This document shows, piece after piece, positions 56,780-64,000 of a stretch of DNA of 64,000 nt. The notes beneath the pieces are model-generated. The model searched no databases, was not told the origin of the DNA, and saw only the letters and a program-made list of their open reading frames with translations. Source of the stretch: Aphrocallistes beatrix (Eukaryota; Porifera; Hexactinellida; Sceptrulophora; Aphrocallistidae); contig OY725500.1 in NCBI GenBank assembly GCA_963281255.1, forward strand, positions 1,798,001 to 1,862,000. The letters run 5' to 3'. Within the stretch, counting starts at the first letter, position 1. The number at the start of each line of letters is the position of its first letter. The position numbers and the translations under genes were made by a program.

Positions 56780-59700
56780 TTTCAAAAGTCTTGGCTCCTT
56801 GAACATTTTAACTTATATACTGCAAACAAGACATGTTGAATTCCATTTACTGTGAATTTCATTTGCCAATATAATCACCTCTCAATTCTAGTACTTTCCT
56901 AATTCGACTTGGCATAACTCACTAAATAATCTAAGAATGATCTCGATATTACTATTTTAGCGGCCGTATTGATAATTTTTTATCTACAACCGTCTGAATG
57001 AAATCACTACTTTATCATTATCATGATCATTATCGAGCAACTCCACTAACAACTACAATGACACTTATTCAAGACGGATCGGAGTTACATTCCACCCCTA
57101 TCATCATATCTCGCTTCTACACGACTTTCTAAACTACTTCAATACTCATTTTATTTGTGAATCACATTTCTTACCAATTAGACTTATAATTTCTGCTTGA
57201 TTATCCATTAATTTACTTACTACATGTCCACTATATATAAAATTATCTCCAGACCATTCATGATTTCATAAAAGGGGAGTAGGTTATTAATTATTCACTT
57301 AATATGGGTAGTTACAGTAAATTTACAGTTGTAATAAAATTTTGAAATAAAAGTAAACTAACTGATCCAACCAATCACAGGCCACCACTCAGCACTGTTG
57401 CATTAGTGTGTAGAATGCTTTGGTCATAGTTAAGTCGCTAAAAACACAAATAATGCTCAACAATATTCTGTATACATTCTACTTCTGAAAACTGGAGCAA
57501 CTCGGAACCTTAGCTCGGTGTCCCGTTTTGAAAGAGTGCCACGGTTTTGAGTGACTAAATTTAATTTTTCAAAAGAATTTGTTTTTTGTTAAAGGATAAT
57601 CTGTGTTAGAGCTATATTGAGTCCTCGCTGTTCAATCATTCATCTCAGCGATTGGATCTGAAGCCTTTTCTTGTTTATTGCATCTGAAGCGGGGCGGGGG
57701 TAAAGGTAGGTGCTAATCCGAAGCGGAACATGTTCAGTGATCTGCCTTCCAGGTAATGGGCGAGGTCAACAGACCCAGAAAGAACATGTTCGTCTCCAAG
57801 TGCCACAATGTGGAACTAAATGTCGTGAATGCCATCGACAATAGGTTGGCGAGGGAATGGGTATGAGCGGAGGGACGTCGTCATCAGAATGGTCAGTGGA
57901 ATCCCATTCAGGTTCCTCCACCAGCTTCCGAGTTACATTTTCTTGAGCTTGCTGCATCATTGCACTAGAGTCACAATTGGGAGAGAGTATCAAAGTTCCC
58001 TAATCTCCTCTGTCTGTAGGATCATTTCGTCAGAGTCCATCTGTAATAATGGTTTTAAAAGCTCAGCAGGTCCTGTAATCCTGTATTCCCTTTTATGAAT
58101 CCATAATTAGCGAAACACCTGGAGATGGTCCAAGATTTGACTAGAGACAAGCTTTTGAAGATGCAAACAATTGGTTGAGCAAAGGTAACATCCTTCAACG
58201 GGTTGGTACATATGTCATTCTTGAGGTTAAATCAAGGTTTTGTAGTTTAATAACAAATATTTTCATTGCATGAAAATGCATTATTAACTCAATAACTTTG
58301 AATGGTGCTAGCGGGCATTTTATGTAAAATGAAATCTCCAAAAGATGCGATGGTATTTTTGTGGTAAACAACAAAATTCAAGCTCATTACAGTTCGAAAG
58401 CGGGGTATTATTATAATTTGAAATTTTGATCTTTAGGCTAGTTAACGTTCATCAAATCACGCAGAATGGTCCACTTGCAAAACGAATGTTCTAGAAAAGG
58501 GTTTCCTGATTAGATAGTGTGGAGTGTCATTTGCCTCTATTTGAAAAGTTAAAACCGCAACAACCTGGCAATTCTCCTAAATTAAGCATTTTGATTAAGA
58601 ATTAAAATTCTACCCAGGTTCTTTAACAAAGTATTAATGAGTAGTTTATCTAAATCAAAATCCTTAAATTAAATAGTTAGTAGTTTGATATTTGTCCTAG
58701 TAGTATAGACAACGATCTGGGGGGGGAGTAGGGGCAATGCCCCACTCCCCCAATTTTTAAAGATAACTACACAATTTTTTGCCACTATCTAATAATTATT
58801 ATCGAAAACAACTAAGTGAAAGCAAATATAACTTTGGACACTGTTAAAATAACATTGGCGGTGCTATGAACATTAATGACTATGGTTTTAAAAATCAACT
58901 CTAAATCTTGTATACTCGTATTAGAATGGATTATTGAAATCATTACACAATTCATATCCTTGAAATTCTTAGATGACACATCCAACTCCAAATAATTTAG
59001 TCGAGATATATTTCATGTTTTAGCGAGGAAGCATACAATTGAAATCAAGCATACAGTATACAAATCCAACAAAGGAAATCTGACAATGAGCTTAACATTT
59101 TGGTAAATGGGTTGATTTATGAAAATTTCCAAAAAGCTCTGTTTTAATTCTCCGTTTTGAAATCTATAAGCCCAAAAACACAGAAAGGGATTTGGAGTTC
59201 CAAATTTCTCACATGGAATACAACTTGTTAATGGACTTTTATGTAAAACAAATCCCCAATACTTTGCGGGAGCATAGTGAAGCTAGTTACAATGTTATGA
59301 TGATTTTCTTGATGGTAATCGAAACAGATGTTCACAGTCTTCACATAGGCATCTCAGAGTAAAGATACCGGTTTTCCGAGGTGCTTAAAGTTGAAGGTCT
59401 CCACAAGTTCAGCAGTTTTTGATTTTGTAGTCCTATGTGATGGTATTTCAGGTATGAATGAAAATCAATAAATAAGTGCCTGGTAATAGTAATTTATTAA
59501 TGGTGGCAATAGGCGTTGAATCTCCTTCACAAACAAAAAGTGAGCAATGTAAAAACATATTGATTAAGACAATCATAGATATAATATTGGTGTGTAGCTG
59601 GATTTAATATCAGTGTTAATCACTTTTAAATCAAACAAACATCAGTAACTTGAAAAATATTGGTTTCCCTATTCACGGAATGGGTATACAACCTAAACTT

Positions 59701-60130
59701 CCGAACGGTCGTTAAAAGAACGAAATTGTAATAAACAAAAGAATTATTTTAAATATCATTATTATTATTTATAGATTTCAAATCACATCATGAAAGCATA
59801 GCTCTACTTAAAAAATAGTAGAATACGAGGGAGATCATACTACAAATTTTGAGGAGCATAACATGTATTTTGGATCGCTCTTTCTTGAAAAGTTTTAAAA
59901 TAAGATTTCCTTTAATTTAAAACTAAGATTGCTATCGTCATTTGAGCACTGAGATTTGCCCAAAACAGCTCACAAAATGGGCTGTAGAAATTATTTATGT
60001 CTATACTGTATGTACAGATATCTGTTATATATGTAGAGGTAGTTAACCATTAGTGTTTTAAAGTGGTCGTTATGTGCAGTTTGCTGGTATGTAGAAATTT
60101 AGCACGTTCTACTGTTTATATGTATAACTA
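56780..60130. other. Long intronic stretch, largely unrecognised
   Basis: No host exon or transposase could be supported. A short GC-rich hairpin lies at 58718-58750 (GGGGGAGTAGGGGC / GCCCCACTCCCCC), perhaps one end of an element. A minus-strand frame at 57766-57993 has no family resemblance. Confidence 0.45.
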
Positions 60131-60344
60131 TATCTTAAACGAATTGATTGAAGAAGCTCGCAATCGCTGAATGATAATTTATAGGACACACCAGTGTTTT
60201 ACTGGTTAGAGCAAGTTATAATATCCTACGAATATGTCAACTAATTACGCATTAGGTATTTGTCTATTTTTTTCTGCTTCGTATTTTTTTCTAGCATTAC
60301 TCTGCCATTATAAGAGATAGAAGATTGAAACAGTAGCCAGAATA

Positions 60345-60876
60345 TGTCCTACGGAAATACCGGAATATGTTTACACATTTTCTGATGTAGGAATATGTCC
60401 TATACCAAGTATGAAATATGTTCTACATATTTTCTGATGTAGAAATGTGTCCATATTTTTTGATGAAGGAATATGTCCGATAATACCGATTTGTTTCTTC
60501 TCACAACTATTGATGTTATGATTCCAATTTTTATTAGTACCCTTTTCTATTTTTATTTACAAATATTTACAACAACAATGACATTTTATGCATTTTTTAT
60601 ACGAAATCGATTTTTATAATTCTGAATTCGAAATTATGCTTCGGACACCGGATTCCAAAGAAAAACTAAATGACCACTAAAAGATGCAAAGATTCCAAAA
60701 AATCCCTTAAAAACACTCCCCGCAAACACTAACAACAAAAACACCCTCAAAAGCTTCATTACACCCTCCTACGTATACCACTCCTCAGCTGTGTAGGACA
60801 TATTCCTATATCAGAAAATATGTAGGACATATTTATACATTGTTTGTAGGACATTTTCCGATATTTTCGTAGGACA
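60345..60876. mobile_element. TIR element with GGAATATGTCCTA arrays
   Basis: A 532 bp element with inverted ends of about 90 bp beginning TGTCCTACGGAAATACCGG (left) and flanked by TA. The motif GGAATATGTCCTACA recurs four to five times near each end. Non-coding. Confidence 0.82.
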
Positions 60877-60878
60877 TA

Positions 60879-61059
60879 CAGTCAAGGTCGCTTATTATGA
60901 ACCCGCTTAATATGAACATTCGTTTATTATGACTCCTCCTGCCCCAATTTCATTTTTTAGATAGGATTTGTATTGAATCAAGTTCGCATAATATGAAGTA
61001 TCTCTATTATGAACAGATTTTTTGGTACCTTGGTGGTTCACAATAAGCGACCCTGACTG
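60879..61059. mobile_element. pogo-like MITE (CAGTCAAGGTCGC type)
   Basis: A 181 bp element with termini CAGTCAAGGTCGCTTATTAT and an imperfect inverse, TA at both sides. Inside, the motif GCTTAATATGAAC repeats. Its left TA is also the right TA of the element at 60345-60876. Confidence 0.9.
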
Positions 61060-61528
61060 TATTCCGCTTTCCCGATTGAAATTATAATCGCAAGTGTATA
61101 ACAACCATCATATAAATTGCCATTTTTGGTGTGAAAATGTTGAAAACTCGCTTATAAAATTTGAAAATTGTTTCCATACAAATTTTATCAGTCTAGATTT
61201 TTATTATAATTCTATAGCTAGCCAGTTTTTCCAGAGGTTTAATAAATAGACACATACAAACATCAAGACAACAATTGTGCTTTATACATAAAATATATAA
61301 ACGCTGACTTCGTGCAAATTCGCTACACGGCTGGCAGACGCCAACAAGAATTATTCGCAAGCTATGCAGCGAAAGTGCTTGAAGCGCGCTTGTAATATTT
61401 ATGTAGTGCATTAAAGTTCAAAAGAACTTGAAATATAGTTTAGACTAGGATCGTAAGGATACTAATGCATTTTGTTTATACATACTTGTTAAAATAGAAT
61501 CCATTCATATACATGTCAAACTATTTAC

Positions 61529-61632
61529 CTTGCAATTTTAAATAATTTAACTCTTCATTTATTCTCCTATCTGACAATTCGTGAGACATGTTTGTATTTA
61601 CAATTTTCAGAGCTTCAACTGTTGCTTGCAAC
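61529..61632 (-). CDS. Host gene, 104 bp internal exon (coiled coil)
   Basis: Acceptor TAATTTATTTTAG, exon starting at 61632, donor CAAG|GTAAAT at 61528. The exon completes a codon with two incoming bases, then encodes LQATVEALKIVNTNMSHELS and DRRINEELNYLKLQ. It leaves one base that joins exon 45293-45368 as Asp. Helical and coiled-coil-like. This is the most 5' exon visible, and earlier exons must lie beyond 64000. Confidence 0.75.
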
Positions 61633-61957
61633 CTAAAATAAATTAAACTTTAACAGTTTGTTTGAAATATTACAATAAATAATAAATAAGTTGCACTTAC
61701 TACTTTAGGTTTTATAGCTAGAAATGATTAAATCTAATACTTTAGATTAAGTTGTTTATATTAATTCCCTTTTTCGTAAAAAAAGTTAACCACAAATTCA
61801 CAACTCACCAAGTCACCTCATTCTAAAGTAGTTTCATTTCTAGGTTGAATATTTATTTAATACAGTAATAGTGATAGTAATATATAGCGACATTTTTGTG
61901 TTCATTGGTGGCTCCTTATTATGGGTGAGTACAATTTTCTCCGAAGACGGTTTAACA

Positions 61958-62363
61958 CAGGGGTTCTTAATATTTTTGTCCTTACGCCCCCTTTTATAAC
62001 CATTAAATCATTATAATTGAGTAACTGATTAATTGATTGGGTAAAGTATTATTGAATTAGTGGAGGGTTGTAAATACCGGTTAGGGAGGTATAAATTGTC
62101 TATAGGATATACATACTATACAAACACACTGAAGTCCCATTATAACCAAGTGGGTTATAACGAGGTGGTTATTTGTCCCTTTTAAAATCAGATTCTAAAT
62201 TCACATTATGGATAATAATCGAGGCACCAAGCTTCAAATGTAAGTACTAGCCATGTCAAAAATTTAATGATTTATACACTTGAAAAAATCAAAATGCTAA
62301 ATATGAAATCAAATGCCACGCCCCTTGAAATGATCATGACGCCCCCCAGGTTAAGAACATTTG
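61958..62363. mobile_element. hAT MITE with perfect 8 bp duplication
   Basis: Termini CAGGGGTTCTTAATATTTTT and the inverse GGTTAAGAACATTTG, each followed by a GCCCCC-type stretch. GTTTAACA is repeated exactly at 61950-61957 and 62364-62371. Inside, 62126-62215 resembles the end of a pogo-like MITE (CCCATTATAACC, GGTTATAACGAGG). Non-coding. Confidence 0.92.
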
Positions 62364-62450
62364 GTTTAACATATTAATTTAGCATATAAAAAATGTTCTT
62401 CTGATAACTTTATAAAGTAGAATAGCTCAAGCCTATTATACCAAGTAAAA

Positions 62451-62567
62451 AAAAGCCCCTCACAGACGGGCCAGAATTGTGCTTCCACATTCCTTGGATG
62501 ATGACAAAATACATCTCATCCAAGTAAATTGGAAGCACAATTCTAGCCCGTCTGTGAGGGGCTTTTC
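62451..62567. repeat. Near-perfect 115 bp inverted repeat
   Basis: Arms of about 50 bp: AAGCCCCTCACAGACGGGCC and CAGAATTGTGCTTCCA at the left and their inverse at the right, separated by about 10 bp. Likely a very small MITE or hairpin-forming repeat. No target duplication was identified. Confidence 0.8.
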
Positions 62568-62569
62568 TA

Positions 62570-63250
62570 ACATCAATCAAAGTTTGTAGAATTAAAATTG
62601 TGGATGTAAATTTTGGCTGTGTCATCATGATAACGTAAGCATGATTAATTAAGATAATTTTGTTTAGTCATCTATAGTGAACAATTTATTGAACAATTGT
62701 TTATCTCAAACCATCAAATTTTTTGCTCTAATAGGCATTTATCATTAAAATTACGCGATGATGACGCGACAAAATCTTTAACCCAAATTGCTCAGAGGTC
62801 CTATGTCCGATAGATCTAGGAATGAAATAGATTTTAGAGGGTCTTAGATTTCACCAGTGTTACCAATCTCAAGTTTCTTGCTCTTCTAGTGTTTGTGCAA
62901 TAAGCAAAAGAATGAAATCACAAAATGCTAAGTATTGATGATGATTTAGCATATTTTGAAAATCGTATGAGTAGGTGCACATCTACATATGTATATGTAC
63001 GCAGCTACACAAAATATTTCAGGAAGACATCTTTTAAACTCTGGTCTGTGCACCACTAACAGCCATTGTACAACCATTTGATGGCACTATAATTTCTTGA
63101 ACAAATATATATTATACCTTGAAAAAATCCGGCGATTATTAATTAAGTCTCATTTACCTTTTCAGAAATAAAATACTTTTCAATGAAAATAACCGCACGA
63201 AATATTGGATAGTTGTTAAATGGAAAGAATATATTAGAGAACATTGAAAA
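62570..63250. other. Intronic stretch with no recognised feature
   Basis: AT-rich. No coding or repeat structure that I can support. Confidence 0.45.
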
Positions 63251-63256
63251 TTACTA

Positions 63257-64000
63257 CAGTCAACTCCCGTTATATCGAACACGTATATATCGAAATACCC
63301 GCTTATATCGAAGTTAATTAACAACCCCAAAGCAATCTCATTCAATCTAATTTATAAGAATTCGGTTATATCGAAATCAAACTTCGCTTGTATCAAAATT
63401 ATTGAAACTTATATCGAATTATTGCTTTACATTAGTGCTTACAATATAATAACACTAGTAGTAGTATGTATATACTATAGTCTACAAAAAATAACATTCG
63501 ATAACTACCACACACGAAGAACTTCCGACATTACACTGCATTAAGCATTGTTTCGTATTTTCATCTATAAAATAACTCTTATTTAATTAATTGTATTTGC
63601 GCCTTTTGGTTCTACTGAAGGAAATTATTAGTATACTAGCATACGTAATTTGGAGACTAGAATTCTGATATCCAAGCGGACCCATTTATCAATCGAAAGC
63701 AAGATTAGCTGCCGTTGAAGATGTCGAAAAACAACAGAAAACTAAGTCGGAAATCGCCAAGTCTTACGGGGTTCCATGCAGTACACTCTCAACATGGTTA
63801 AAAAACAAAGATATTCTCATGTCTGCTATGGACGATTTCAAACCTACACGCAAGCGCACGCGAACTGCAAAACACGCGGATCTAGATTCAGCATTGTTTT
63901 TGTGGTTCAAAAATGCTAGGTCCTTAAACATTCCTATATCTGGACCAATACTTCAGACTAAAGCCGATAATTTAGCCAAAATGCTCGGGTTAGAAAGCTT
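63257..64000 (+). mobile_element. Tigger/pogo-like element, 5' part (runs off the window)
   Basis: The left terminus CAGTCAACTCCCGTTATATC follows TA. The motif TTATATCGAA then repeats at least five times to 63420, as in the small pogo-like MITEs. From about 63680 a transposase N-terminus reads: KRTHLSIESKI, then after a one-base shift AVEDVEKQQKTKSEIAKSYG, VPCSTLSTWLKNK, and the CENP-B-like second domain DLDSALFLWFKNARSLNIPI, SGPILQTKADNLAKMLGLES. The expected ATG appears as ATA. The catalytic domain would lie beyond the window edge. Confidence 0.88.

Larger units (their letters stand above)
60133..61393 (+). mobile_element. Helitron family copy 17, old and interrupted
   Basis: A diverged forward copy. 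The body start AACGAATTGATTGAAGAAG is at 60137, GCCATTATAAGAGATAGAAG at 60302. The hairpin end (GGCTGGCAGACGCC, GAAGCGCGCTTG) is at 61329-61393. Two other elements have landed between, and some of the body is missing. Confidence 0.65.

Noticed and set aside
57766-57993. 75-residue minus-strand frame with an acidic stretch
   Set aside because: It could not be linked to a host gene or element, and no splice sites or family motif were seen.
7460-61393. Reading the Helitron-type repeats as TIR elements
   Set aside because: Inverted ends occur in only some copies and join through TA tracts. The clean copy at 43588-44124 has unlike ends and no target duplication.
63150-63190. Possible extra host exon ending SEK before GTAAAT on the minus strand
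   Set aside because: The donor is good, but no acceptor with an open frame was found upstream.

Overview
The window looks like an intron-rich, AT-rich stretch of an invertebrate animal genome. The evidence is spliced exons with GT/AG sites, tRNA-derived SINEs, an L2/CR1-type LINE with an ATT-repeat tail, THAP-domain P elements and very many Tc1/mariner/pogo and hAT elements. The species cannot be fixed from the sequence. There are no rRNA genes, operons, CRISPR arrays or bacterial features.

Host gene. One host gene was found, on the minus strand, running right to left across at least 51 kb. I read five exons: 61529-61632, 45293-45368, 33435-33594, 14609-14667 and the last coding exon 10191-11145. 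All have GT/AG borders, and the reading phase agrees at every junction. Together they give the C-terminal part of a coiled-coil, charged protein that I do not recognise. Its 5' part lies beyond the right edge. Almost everything else lies in its introns or downstream of it and is transposon-derived.

Layout. 1-6.5 kb: a mariner relic, a FLYWCH/Mutator fragment, a Ty3/gypsy integrase fossil, a Tigger/pogo relic with another mariner-like element inside it, and a SINE. 6.7-11.8 kb: a TTAA-element relic broken by a MITE and a run of Helitron copies, then the last host exon. 11.8-24.6 kb: Tc1, hAT and THAP/P elements, tandem repeats and host exon 14609-14667. 24.6-32.5 kb: a P element inserted in a Helitron copy, itself carrying two MITEs and a nearly intact LINE. 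32.5-37 kb: MITEs, a host exon and a ZBED-like hAT. 37-41.6 kb: TA-target elements packed end to end. 41.9-46.9 kb: a hAT with an internal MITE, a complete Helitron copy, a mariner piece, host exon 45293-45368 and a 1.1 kb P-type palindrome. 49-53.8 kb: a 1.9 kb TTAA element, a large inverted repeat and relics. 54.9-64 kb: more Helitron, THAP/P, hAT and pogo pieces, host exon 61529-61632, and the start of a Tigger-like element at the right edge.

The most striking family is a roughly 540 bp non-autonomous Helitron, present in about 17 whole or partial copies. It begins TCCTTACTATT, ends in GC-rich hairpins and CTTG, and inserts between A and T. Nearly every copy carries two TGACGTCA palindromes. 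Its ends are fixed by a copy that split a hAT target duplication and by a zero-spacer head-to-tail junction.
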